Position numbers and translations under genes: made by a program
Part shown: piece by piece, positions 1-6,189 of the stretch
Layout of the letters: each line of letters begins with the position of its first letter
Numbering within the stretch: position 1 is the first letter of the stretch
NCBI GenBank assembly: GCA_900552225.1
Contig: URYX01000112.1
Coordinates: 1-6,189 of the forward strand
DNA length: 6,189 bases
Source: an uncultured Oscillospiraceae bacterium
Lineage (GTDB): Bacteria > Bacillota > Clostridia > Oscillospirales > Acutalibacteraceae
Direction: 5' to 3'
The notes under the pieces: generated by a model
What the model saw: the letters and a program-made list of their open reading frames with translations, nothing else
What the model was told of the DNA's origin: nothing
The model's database searches: none

Positions 1-55
1 CGGCATACGAGATGTAGAGAGGTCTCGTGGGCGCGGAGATGTGTATAAGAGACAG
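1..55 (+). other. Illumina Nextera i7 adapter (sequencing artefact)
   Basis: This is synthetic sequence, not genome. Bases 1-13 match the end of the Illumina P7 oligonucleotide, bases 14-21 (GTAGAGAG) are an 8-base index that I recall as the Nextera N707 adapter form, bases 22-36 match the Nextera read-2 linker, and bases 37-55 (AGATGTGTATAAGAGACAG) are the 19-base Tn5 mosaic end. One base differs from the linker I remember: G at 33 where T is expected. Genomic sequence begins at 56, where the permease reading frame becomes sensible. The adapter implies a tagmentation library and a contig end that was not trimmed. Confidence 0.97.
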
Positions 56-324
56 GGCATGAACACCGTGTTCCAGGCGGTGGAGGCAAGCTCCATGCCG
101 TCCAGCGCCTGCTTCCAGTAATGCAGGCTGAAGTGCTTGGGAATCATGTTGACCGAGGAGTCGGTCAGATCCTCCGGCGACATAAAGGCCATCAGAATTT
201 TTACCGCAAAGGGCTTGAGGATAATGAAGGCCAGTCCGAAAATGATGACAAAGCGAAGTGCCTTGCCGCAAAAGGTCAGCACGGCGGTCCTTCTGCGGCC
301 GGTACGGCATCGGGAAGCGGACAT
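56..324 (-). CDS. Carbohydrate ABC transporter permease, MalG/UgpE type (N-terminal part, truncated by adapter)
   Basis: This is the inner-membrane channel subunit of a binding-protein-dependent sugar importer, only its first 89 complete codons being present. A basic leader (about residues 5-24, many Arg/Lys) is followed by one membrane segment at about 25-46, then the polar periplasm-side stretch SPEDLTDSSVNMIPKHFSLH (49-68) and YWKQAL. A 'PxxF(T/S)LxxY' element after the first helix is typical of MalG/UgpE-type permeases. The start is the ATG at 324, with AAAGGAG eight bases upstream. It follows the LplB/UgpA-type permease by 16 bases, the usual order of a permease pair. The rest, including the EAA loop that contacts the ATPase, is missing. 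The frame stays open into the adapter, so a gene caller would add 18 false residues. The substrate is unknown. Confidence 0.88.
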
Positions 325-332
325 CTTCTCGT

Positions 333-339
333 CTCCTTT
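333..339 (-). promoter_or_regulatory. Ribosome binding site of the truncated permease
   Basis: The minus strand reads AAAGGAG with eight bases before the ATG at 324. It lies in the 16-base gap after the stop codon of the preceding permease, which supports co-translation from one transcript. Confidence 0.75.
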
Positions 340-340
340 C

Positions 341-1282
341 TCAGTCGTTATAGCGCACAAGGCGCGAGAGCAGCAGGCCGATGATTCCCAGCAGGACGGC
401 AATGCAGCCCAGATAAATCATGTACATCGCATTGGCGTAGGCATACTGATTCTGCCCGAAGGCCAGCTCCTTGATATAGCTGAACAGGGCGCTGTCCTCC
501 CGGGTGAAGGCATCCACCACCGTATAGATAAAGCATACCGCAATCTGCGGGCTGACCATGGGAATCGTAATCTTCCAAAAGGCCTCCCACTGCGTGCAGC
601 CCTCCACCGAGGCGGCCTCATAGATCGGCTCGGGAATCTCCTGCAGCCCCGCCAAAAAGATGAAAATCTGAATACCGGAGGCCTGAATCACCCCGTAAAT
701 CCCGTTGGCCGCGCCGGAGATGATACTGATCAGCGTCGGGCTGAAGTTGAGTCCGAGCAGCAGCTCGTTAAGCCCGTTCAGCTGCAGAGAGTCCAGTCCG
801 GTGCCCGTGGACAGGGCCCCGCTGCCGGCAAAATCCATGATTTTGCTGGTCGTCTCCACGCGGGCCACAATACCGGTGGCCAGCAGCACCGGAATAAAGA
901 ACACGGCCCGGGCAAAGATGCGGCCCCTGAACCGCTGGTTCAGCAGTGTGGCAATAAACATGCTGAAGATCGTAATCACCGGGATATCGGTGACCAGCTC
1001 CTGCAGCGACAGGATGAGGTATTTATTGAACAGGGGATTGACCGTGACCGCCTGTTTGAAATAGTAAAATCCCACCGGGTTCAGCCGGTAGCCGTCCTCG
1101 ACAATCTCGATATTATTGACGGTAAATTGGAAGGTCTGTATGAGATTGGGGATAAAGAGAAACACGACCCCCAAAATCAGAGGGATGATAAAGACGTATC
1201 CCGCCCGGGCCCGCCGTTTTTCCAACGACGTCCCGAGAAGATGCCGCTTCTTCCCCGTTTTCTTTGCTGCAGCTGCCCGCAT
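341..1282 (-). CDS. Sugar ABC transporter permease, LplB/UgpA (MalF-like) type
   Basis: A complete 313-residue inner-membrane permease subunit, of normal length for the LplB/UgpA group. A basic N-terminus (residues 7-26) precedes a first helix at about 29-49; further helices lie near 88-112, 122-142, 190-212, 244-260 and 280-306, giving six. The ATPase-coupling EAA loop is clear at about 221-241: EAASVEGC, then WEAFWKITIPMVSP, with the conserved Glu-Ala-Ala, Gly228 and a Pro at 241. The stretch between helices 3 and 4 (about 143-188) is longer and more polar than in classical MalF-like proteins and lacks their usual tryptophan-containing motif. Only one start fits, the ATG at 1282, because an in-frame TAA (the stop of the upstream gene) lies eight codons before it. 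It pairs with the truncated MalG-type permease downstream. Sugar transport is well supported by family; the exact substrate is not known. Confidence 0.93.
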   Translation of the reverse strand: MRAAAAKKTGKKRHLLGTSLEKRRARAGYVFIIPLILGVVFLFIPNLIQTFQFTVNNIEIVEDGYRLNPVGFYYFKQAVTVNPLFNKYLILSLQELVTDIPVITIFSMFIATLLNQRFRGRIFARAVFFIPVLLATGIVARVETTSKIMDFAGSGALSTGTGLDSLQLNGLNELLLGLNFSPTLISIISGAANGIYGVIQASGIQIFIFLAGLQEIPEPIYEAASVEGCTQWEAFWKITIPMVSPQIAVCFIYTVVDAFTREDSALFSYIKELAFGQNQYAYANAMYMIYLGCIAVLLGIIGLLLSRLVRYND

Positions 1283-1288
1283 CCGTAT

Positions 1289-1293
1289 TCCCC
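1289..1293 (-). promoter_or_regulatory. Weak ribosome binding site of the LplB/UgpA-type permease
   Basis: The minus strand has GGGGA six bases before the ATG at 1282, with a second purine run (GGAAG) at 1295-1299. This is a poorer match than the AAAGGAG sites of the neighbouring genes, so translation may depend partly on ribosomes finishing the upstream gene, whose stop is 21 bases away. That coupling is inference. Confidence 0.45.
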
Positions 1294-1303
1294 GCTTCCG
1301 TAC

Positions 1304-3928
1304 TTAGGTATTGCCTGTTGTCAGCAATGCGTAATCATAAGGTGCAATCTCCGTGCCGTCCACCGTTTTGGCCGTGTCCCCGTAGTTGACGACGACCGAC
1401 AGGCCGCCCTCATAGTCCACCCGGTTCAGCCCCTCCTCCAGGACGCGGTGGTGCAGGATCTGCCGGCCGGACAGTGTCCGATACAGCTCCTTGAGCTCCC
1501 GGTAAATCTCCACCGCATCCTCAAGCGTGTTGTCCGCCTGCAGTGAATACAGGCTGCTTTCGTACTGCGTATTCTTGAGGACTCCGTCGTCCTCGGTCAT
1601 CCACACAAAATAGGGGATGGCCCCGGCCTCGACCGTGCGCAGCAGGCAGCTGCGTTCGTCCGATGCAAGGTTGATCGGCGTTCCCGCATAGGGCAGGCAG
1701 CCCCGCAGCACCATCGGCAGAAACGGAACGGAGCAGAGCTCCGACCCGTACTGCGAGCCGGCCAGCGGGACATTGCGCAGGCTGTCCGCATACGGCAGGC
1801 AGTAGCTGTTGGCGCCGTCCAGCACCACAGCCCCGCTCATGCGCTGCATCTGCTCCAGCGTCTGTTCCGTCAGGCGCTGCGACATGGTGCGGTCCAGGCT
1901 GCGGTCTACCGCATAATCGGCGTACAGCCGGATGCCTCCGGTGGACCAGGAGAGCTTGAGCCCGGGCAGGCGATCCGTTCCCTGCTCCTGCAGGTCGGCC
2001 CAGAAGTCGGCAGCACAGGCCGCGAAACGGGCCGGAGACACCACATAGCGCAGGTTCTTCTCCGGGGTGTTCTTCAGGGTGACCAGATCAAAGTCGCCCA
2101 CACGCACCACGGTCCGATCCAGCCGCCGCACCGAATCGGTCTTGGGGCGGAAGCCGTCAAGGGTCCGGTCGCGGTAGACATAGCTCATGTCGTTATCCAG
2201 GATCAGGCTGCCGCCCGTGCGGCTCAGGGTATCGGACAGCGCGGCCAGGGAATCCCCATCGCCGCACACGCTGTTCAGGCGAAAGCGGGAGGATTCCGTG
2301 TGGTTCAGGCCGCCGTTCTGGAAGCCGATCAGCCGCAGCTCCACCGGGCCGATGCCCTGCTCCTGCAGCCGGCGCACCGTCTCGGTCACGGCCGACAGAG
2401 TGGACAGCGCCACCGTCTGATCGTAGGAGACGCCGAGCACGCTGCGCTGCTCGGTGAGAGCACCGAGAAAGTCCAGATACAGCGGAAGCCCGTCGCCGGA
2501 TTCCTGCGGGGTCAGCGCGCCCTTCTCCGTGAGATAGCTCCGGTAATAGCGGGCCATGTCCTCATATTCACCGGTGTCCTTTCCCATCAGGACATAGCGT
2601 ACCGAGGGGCTCTCCCACAGGAAATCCTTGGCAAACAGGTCCACCTTGGTCACCTGCTTGGTGTCCCCGATCTCGGCCTGATCGTGTGCTCTGACCTCAA
2701 ACTGCGTATAAATGCGGTTGAGCGCCGAGGCCGGGCTGCCGGTTTTCAGGGAAACCGATGCGCAGGCCGCCGCCCCCTCGATGACGGCGAAGAAGCTCTT
2801 TTCGCTTTGATGAAACCCGAATACGGGCAGATAGGCATCGGCAGCCAGAGGGCTCCGGTCCTCCTGCCGCTGCGGGCTGTAGTCCCCGTAAATCTTCTGG
2901 GAATAGGTCAGCTCCGAGCGTTTGTTGATCTCCACCAGGGCCCCGCTGCCATCCGGCACGAACAGATACCCCGTCTCCTTTTCGTCCGCGGCTCCGAAAT
3001 ATTCCAGCAGCGAGAGACTGTACATCCGGTCGTTCGGGTTGGTCTCGGACAGACGGTCCCGCAGCACGGTGGCGGTAAAGCCGTCCTCACAGACGGCATA
3101 CTCCACCGCGACCTCAAAGCCCGCCGGAAGCTCAACCGCGTCATCGGACAGCTCCAGCTCCGCCTTATCCCGCTCATACTGCTCCCGGGTATAGCCCGCC
3201 TGCTCCATAAAGCCGGTGATTTCGAGCAGCTGAATTTTCGACATCTCGTCTCCGACGATGTACAGCTCCCGGGTTTTCAGCTGAGGATAGCGCCTAAGCA
3301 TCTGCTGATAGTCCTCGTCGGGGCTGTCCGGCGAATAGAGCTGATAATACCGCTTGATACGCCGCACGTCACTGGCGGAGGTCAGCTTCGGCAGCAGCTC
3401 GTTTTCAAAATACTCCCTCGTAAAAGCGGCGGGGACAAACAGCTTGTTGGCTGAGGAGCCGATGCTGTAATACACCCGCGCCCGGTCGTCGGTATAGGTA
3501 ATACGGTAGGCTCCCTCGTCCACGCAGTGACTGGCGGAGGCCATATAGCCGAGACGGCCCTGCGCATCGTAATAGGTCACCGTCACCTCCGAACGCACCC
3601 GGTCCTGATCCTCCGGGCTGTTCATCGACACCTCCTGCTCCGGAACGGAGGTAAAGCTCACGCCCGTCTGCCGATCGGTCACGCGGAAATGGGTCGTCGC
3701 CGCGTCCAGCTCAAACAGCAGCGATCCCCGCTCCAGCACCACCGTCCCCTCGGAGGCGGTCTTCCAATCGGAATCGTCCGCCGAGGTATACGGAGACAAT
3801 CCGAGCGCCGTGTCCGTGCTCCGGGAGGTGCACCCGGTCACGGAAAGCAGCAGACAGCCGACGCTGAGCAGCGCGGCCGGCCGCAGCCATCCCCGGCGGC
3901 CGTATGCCGATTTTGCCTGATCCTTCAT
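1304..3928 (-). CDS. DUF5696-type surface lipoprotein, possibly glycosidase-like
   Basis: A predicted 874-residue lipoprotein. A basic start and hydrophobic stretch end in the lipobox VTGC, placing the lipidated Cys at residue 33; a Ser/Thr/Asp-rich linker follows. An N-terminal beta-rich region runs to about 320. The motif YLFVPDGSGALVEINKR (321-337) and the region after it resemble the DUF5696 family. From about 480 the pattern suggests an alpha/beta barrel: LPLYLDFLGAL (481-491), ELRLIGFQNGGLNHT (530-544), LILDNDMSY (575-583), VVLDGANSYCLPYAD (701-715) and EAGAIPYFVWM (767-777). The end (about 838-870, VVVNYGDT, then IAPYDYALL) looks like the small beta domain that closes many glycosidases. 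Acidic residues at strand ends (Asp486, Asp578, Asp580, Asp704) are candidates only; no catalytic pair is proven. A GTG at 3937 could start the frame, but the AAGGAG site ends one base before it and ten before the ATG at 3928, so I chose the ATG. Its role in glycan binding or processing is inferred from the permease neighbours. Confidence 0.85.
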   Translation of the reverse strand: MKDQAKSAYGRRGWLRPAALLSVGCLLLSVTGCTSRSTDTALGLSPYTSADDSDWKTASEGTVVLERGSLLFELDAATTHFRVTDRQTGVSFTSVPEQEVSMNSPEDQDRVRSEVTVTYYDAQGRLGYMASASHCVDEGAYRITYTDDRARVYYSIGSSANKLFVPAAFTREYFENELLPKLTSASDVRRIKRYYQLYSPDSPDEDYQQMLRRYPQLKTRELYIVGDEMSKIQLLEITGFMEQAGYTREQYERDKAELELSDDAVELPAGFEVAVEYAVCEDGFTATVLRDRLSETNPNDRMYSLSLLEYFGAADEKETGYLFVPDGSGALVEINKRSELTYSQKIYGDYSPQRQEDRSPLAADAYLPVFGFHQSEKSFFAVIEGAAACASVSLKTGSPASALNRIYTQFEVRAHDQAEIGDTKQVTKVDLFAKDFLWESPSVRYVLMGKDTGEYEDMARYYRSYLTEKGALTPQESGDGLPLYLDFLGALTEQRSVLGVSYDQTVALSTLSAVTETVRRLQEQGIGPVELRLIGFQNGGLNHTESSRFRLNSVCGDGDSLAALSDTLSRTGGSLILDNDMSYVYRDRTLDGFRPKTDSVRRLDRTVVRVGDFDLVTLKNTPEKNLRYVVSPARFAACAADFWADLQEQGTDRLPGLKLSWSTGGIRLYADYAVDRSLDRTMSQRLTEQTLEQMQRMSGAVVLDGANSYCLPYADSLRNVPLAGSQYGSELCSVPFLPMVLRGCLPYAGTPINLASDERSCLLRTVEAGAIPYFVWMTEDDGVLKNTQYESSLYSLQADNTLEDAVEIYRELKELYRTLSGRQILHHRVLEEGLNRVDYEGGLSVVVNYGDTAKTVDGTEIAPYDYALLTTGNT

Positions 3929-3938
3929 GCCTTTCACT

Positions 3939-3946
3939 CTCCTTTC
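3939..3946 (-). promoter_or_regulatory. Ribosome binding site that decides the lipoprotein start
   Basis: The minus strand reads GAAAGGAG. The gap is ten bases to the ATG at 3928 but only one base to the in-frame GTG at 3937, which is too close for normal initiation. The site sits in the 28-base interval after the tandem stops (TAG TGA, 3959-3954) of the upstream gene. Confidence 0.75.
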
Positions 3947-3956
3947 GGCGGACTCA

Positions 3957-6053
3957 CTAATAGGTGCGGAACACCAGTTCCTTGTAAATATTCAGCCCGA
4001 ACGCCAGAATATCCTGCAGAATATTGAGGAACAGCAGTCCGATGAAGATCATCAGGCAGATGCCGATGACGGTCAGGACCGTGGTCAGAACATTCTTGGA
4101 CAGGGAATAATCGTGGGTAATCATCATGCCGAAAAACAGCAGCGCCAGCACCCAGGCCACGGAGACCGCGTCCAGCACCGTATAAAACGTCATCTCCTCC
4201 GCCGTAAAGACATGAGACATCAGAAGCAGCGGAAGGCTCAGCAGAATATACGGACGCAGCGCATAGGCCGTGGAAATGTAGACGTCCTTCAGGCTGCCCT
4301 CGCCGTCCATCAGCGTGGTAAAGCACCAGTTGGAGAGGCACCACAGCGCCAGGGGCAGCACGATGGACAGACAGGCGATCAGAACGTTGGTATCCTGCCC
4401 CGGCGACTGCAGCAGATAGCCGGAGAACTGTGTACGCACCGCAAACAGAATCACAAACTCTGCATACAGGATGTGGGCCGACCACAGGCTGCCCCGTTTT
4501 TCCCGTTTCAGGTCCCAGAACCCGTCAAAGGGGTGAAAAATGACATAGTTGCTGTATTTCAGCTGCTGCACCAGCGGGCGGCTCTGAAGGCCGGCATAGG
4601 CCCGTGTGCGGCGGATGCGCTTAGGGAGCAGCACGGCACAGGCCACCAGCACGGCGGCCCCGCCGATCAGCGGATAGAACCACGTCTTGATCCATTGGGT
4701 GCGCCGGTACTGAAACGCCAGGTTATAGTAATACTGCTCCCCGATAGGCTCCAGCATCTCCATGACGTTTTCATACTGCCCGGCCTGGATATCCGCCTTG
4801 GCGATGCCGATGATGGCGGTATAGTAGTTGGAGCACTGCGCAAGCACCGCCTGCCACGAGGCCAGTGCCGCCGTATAGTCTCCCGCCTTCTGCAGGCGCA
4901 GAGCCTCGGCAATGTGCGTTCCGAAGGCGGTCGGGGCCAGCACGGTCAGGCTTCCCCGCGTCTTGTCGGCAATCAGCAGCTTGCCGTTGACCAGCTCCAG
5001 AGCACAGGGGCTGTAATAGGTGCCGTTCTGCGATCCGATGCCGCCGGTGGCATACAGCATATTGCCGTCCGCGTCGTAGGCAAACACGCGGCCCTTCGCG
5101 GAATCCAGAATCAGATAGGAGCCGTCCTCCTGCACGGCGATATCCACAAACAGCGAGCGCAGAGCGACGCCCTTGGCGTCGGTGTACTGCCCGTCTCCGT
5201 CCTGGGAGGTATAGGCTGCCTTGCTTTTGAGGACATTCTCGCCCTGGCTGTTCAGCCGCGAGACGGGCGGGATATCGACGGTCTGGGAGGTGACGTAGAT
5301 AAAGCCCTTGCGGTCAATCACCATCGCGTTATATTCGGTCGGCACGAACTTGATCATGCGCTCCCGCTGCGCCTTGGTCCCGATTTTGCGCCAGATCAGC
5401 TCGGACAGCTTCGGCACCACCTTGGGGGCGCCCATGAATCCCATGAATTCGCCGTTTTCGTCCAGCTGAATCAGGCCCTGGTTGATGCCTCCGGCGATCA
5501 CATACATCCGGCCCGCATAGTCCACCACCACGCGGTTCGGCTCATAGACGTAGTTGTCCTCCAGCAGCTCGATGACGGGGCGCTCGAACGTCCGCAGGCC
5601 CTGATAGGTCTCCCGGTCCAGGCACACGATACGCGCGGCGCCGCTGTCGGCAATGTACAGCCTGCCGTCGGAGCAAAAGAGGGACACCGGCCGCACGAAG
5701 GTCTGCTCCGTGCCGTCCGCGGTGAAGCTGTCGATGATATGCAGCAGCTCCAGCGACTCATTCAGGACAATCACGCGGCGGTTTCCCGCATCGGTCAGAT
5801 AGACGCGGCCCTGCCCGTCGTAATAGACATCCGACAGGTCCGAGAGCTCCCCGATCTGCCAGTCATAGCCATAGAGCACCCGCTCCGCCGCAAACGGGGC
5901 GGGGATTTCCACCGGCTGATTTTTCAGGTTATAGATATACGAGGTATACGGCACATCGGAGCGATACGGCGTCTGCGCCGCCGCCGGCAGAAGCCCCGCC
6001 GCAAGCAGCAGCAGCGACAGCGCCGTCAGAAGAAGGAACCGGCATATTTTCAT
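3957..6053 (-). CDS. Secreted NHL-like beta-propeller / TPR-like / YIP1-family membrane protein
   Basis: A 698-residue protein that I do not recognise by name; no biochemical function is established. Residues 1-26 form a signal peptide (Arg, long Leu/Ala core, cut after LPAAA). Six NHL-like units follow, at about 71-98, 119-146, 168-208, 239-274, 299-338 and 345-374, with typical cores such as GQGRVYLTDAGNRRVIVLN and DGRLYIADSGAARIVCLD, predicting a six-bladed extracytoplasmic propeller. Residues 379-445 are TPR-like (GDYTAALASWQAVL, then GQYENVMEMLEPIG). A membrane helix at 457-477 is followed by a basic stop-transfer stretch (KRIRRTR). The YIP1-like domain begins with HPFDGFWDLKREKRGS (507-522) and has helices near 525-545, 555-577, 598-615, 624-646 and 653-680. 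The ATG at 6053 is the only plausible start, since an in-frame TGA lies at 6074-6072. It lies between a permease end and the lipoprotein, suggesting work at the cell surface with a sugar importer. Confidence 0.88.
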   Translation of the reverse strand: MKICRFLLLTALSLLLLAAGLLPAAAQTPYRSDVPYTSYIYNLKNQPVEIPAPFAAERVLYGYDWQIGELSDLSDVYYDGQGRVYLTDAGNRRVIVLNESLELLHIIDSFTADGTEQTFVRPVSLFCSDGRLYIADSGAARIVCLDRETYQGLRTFERPVIELLEDNYVYEPNRVVVDYAGRMYVIAGGINQGLIQLDENGEFMGFMGAPKVVPKLSELIWRKIGTKAQRERMIKFVPTEYNAMVIDRKGFIYVTSQTVDIPPVSRLNSQGENVLKSKAAYTSQDGDGQYTDAKGVALRSLFVDIAVQEDGSYLILDSAKGRVFAYDADGNMLYATGGIGSQNGTYYSPCALELVNGKLLIADKTRGSLTVLAPTAFGTHIAEALRLQKAGDYTAALASWQAVLAQCSNYYTAIIGIAKADIQAGQYENVMEMLEPIGEQYYYNLAFQYRRTQWIKTWFYPLIGGAAVLVACAVLLPKRIRRTRAYAGLQSRPLVQQLKYSNYVIFHPFDGFWDLKREKRGSLWSAHILYAEFVILFAVRTQFSGYLLQSPGQDTNVLIACLSIVLPLALWCLSNWCFTTLMDGEGSLKDVYISTAYALRPYILLSLPLLLMSHVFTAEEMTFYTVLDAVSVAWVLALLFFGMMITHDYSLSKNVLTTVLTVIGICLMIFIGLLFLNILQDILAFGLNIYKELVFRTY

Positions 6054-6066
6054 CTGGTCAACCGCG

Positions 6067-6072
6067 TCCTTT
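6067..6072 (-). promoter_or_regulatory. Distant ribosome binding site of the propeller/YIP1 gene
   Basis: The minus strand reads AAAGGA with 13 bases before the ATG at 6053, longer than the 5-10 usually seen. The frame is closed by a TGA at 6074-6072 and no ATG, GTG or TTG in frame lies between, so the start cannot be moved upstream. Weak initiation or coupling to the upstream permease (stop 37 bases away) is possible. Confidence 0.5.
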
Positions 6073-6090
6073 CAGTTAAAATTGGCATAG

Positions 6091-6189
6091 TCAATCCTTC
6101 AGTCCCGAGGAGGACATGGTTTCGATCACGTTGCTTTGCGTAAAGATGAAGATGCCGATGGGAATCACCATCATCACCACCGACACCGC
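6091..6189 (-). CDS. Carbohydrate ABC transporter permease, MalG/UgpE type (C-terminal end, cut by window edge)
   Basis: Only the last 32 residues and the TGA stop are present; the gene continues beyond the right edge. The fragment holds the end of a final membrane helix (VVMMVIPIGIFIFTQ) followed by NVIETMSSSGLKD. A helix ending 'P..(I/L)(I/F)F..Q' and then '(F/V)(V/I)E.(M/L)..G(L/A)KG/D' is the standard end of MalG/UgpE-type permeases. The stop lies 37 bases before the propeller/YIP1 start, so both are probably on one transcript. Since the window also contains the N-terminus of a MalG-type permease at its other end, the locus appears to encode two such subunits. Function as a sugar-import channel subunit is inferred from the short family-typical tail alone. 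Confidence 0.75.
   Translation of the reverse strand, partial: AVSVVMMVIPIGIFIFTQSNVIETMSSSGLKD

Noticed and set aside
37..55. Tn5 mosaic end read as a natural transposon terminus
   Set aside because: It is joined directly to the Nextera linker, index and P7 sequence, so it is library adapter, with no transposase nearby.
325..340. Search of intergenic gaps (325-340, 1283-1303, 3929-3956, 6054-6090) for promoters, terminators or riboswitches
   Set aside because: The gaps are 16 to 37 bases and hold only stop codons and ribosome binding sites. I saw no hairpin with a T-run and no convincing -35/-10 pair.
1283..1306. Possible readthrough fusion of the DUF5696 lipoprotein and the LplB-type permease, which share a frame separated by one TAA and seven codons
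   Set aside because: The permease has its own ATG and a purine-rich site, and both products have normal ends. Sharing a frame happens one time in three by chance.
137..1546. A 469-codon open frame on the plus strand across the permease genes
   Set aside because: It crosses the boundaries of three well-supported minus-strand genes and has a low-complexity shadow composition (Arg, Gln, His, Asp, Gly), with no recognisable family.
2300..3454. A 384-codon open frame on the plus strand inside the DUF5696 gene
   Set aside because: It lies wholly opposite a coding region with a clear lipobox and family motifs; its own product shows no family pattern.
3927..6143. A 738-codon open frame on the plus strand opposite the propeller/YIP1 gene
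   Set aside because: Its product is rich in His, Arg, Gln and Gly with no membrane, domain or signal pattern, while the minus strand gives a signal peptide, repeats and helices. It is the antisense shadow of a GC-rich gene.
1..6189. CRISPR arrays, tRNA or rRNA genes, insertion sequences, long direct or inverted repeats
   Set aside because: None was seen by eye on either strand; the window beyond the adapter is almost entirely coding on the minus strand.

Overview
The window is a GC-rich fragment from a bacterium, most likely of the phylum Bacillota (Firmicutes). Evidence for this is a lipoprotein beside several MalF/MalG-type sugar ABC permeases with no ATPase gene among them, purine-rich AAAGGAG-type ribosome binding sites, and a YIP1-family membrane protein next to a DUF5696-type protein, a pairing I know from Paenibacillus-like and Clostridia genomes. 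A GC-rich clostridium is as plausible as a Paenibacillus relative; the sequence alone does not decide. The first 55 bases are not biological: they are the Illumina Nextera i7 adapter ending in the Tn5 mosaic end. The window is therefore the end of an assembled contig with untrimmed adapter.

Everything biological lies on the minus strand and reads from right to left as one tightly packed gene string with gaps of about 16 to 37 bases. In order of transcription: (1) 6189-6091, the last 32 residues of a MalG/UgpE-type carbohydrate ABC permease; (2) 6053-3957, a 698-residue secreted-then-membrane protein with a six-unit NHL-like beta-propeller, a TPR-like helical stretch, a membrane anchor and a C-terminal YIP1-family membrane domain; (3) 3928-1304, an 874-residue surface lipoprotein of the DUF5696 type that looks like a glycosidase-like barrel; (4) 1282-341, a complete LplB/UgpA-type permease; (5) 324-56, the first 89 residues of a second MalG/UgpE-type permease, cut off at the adapter. 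No internal promoter or terminator is evident, and no stretch over 300 bases lacks a gene.

The layout suggests a glycan-related uptake locus. Two sugar-permease sets flank two large extracytoplasmic proteins of unknown biochemical role, a propeller/YIP1 membrane protein and a DUF5696 lipoprotein. The solute-binding protein, the partner of the first permease and any regulator are not in the window; the ATPase may be a shared one encoded elsewhere, as is common in Bacillota sugar importers. The substrate cannot be read from the sequence. The DUF5696-YIP1-permease module is the least understood biology here; the long open frames on the plus strand are shadows of these genes.
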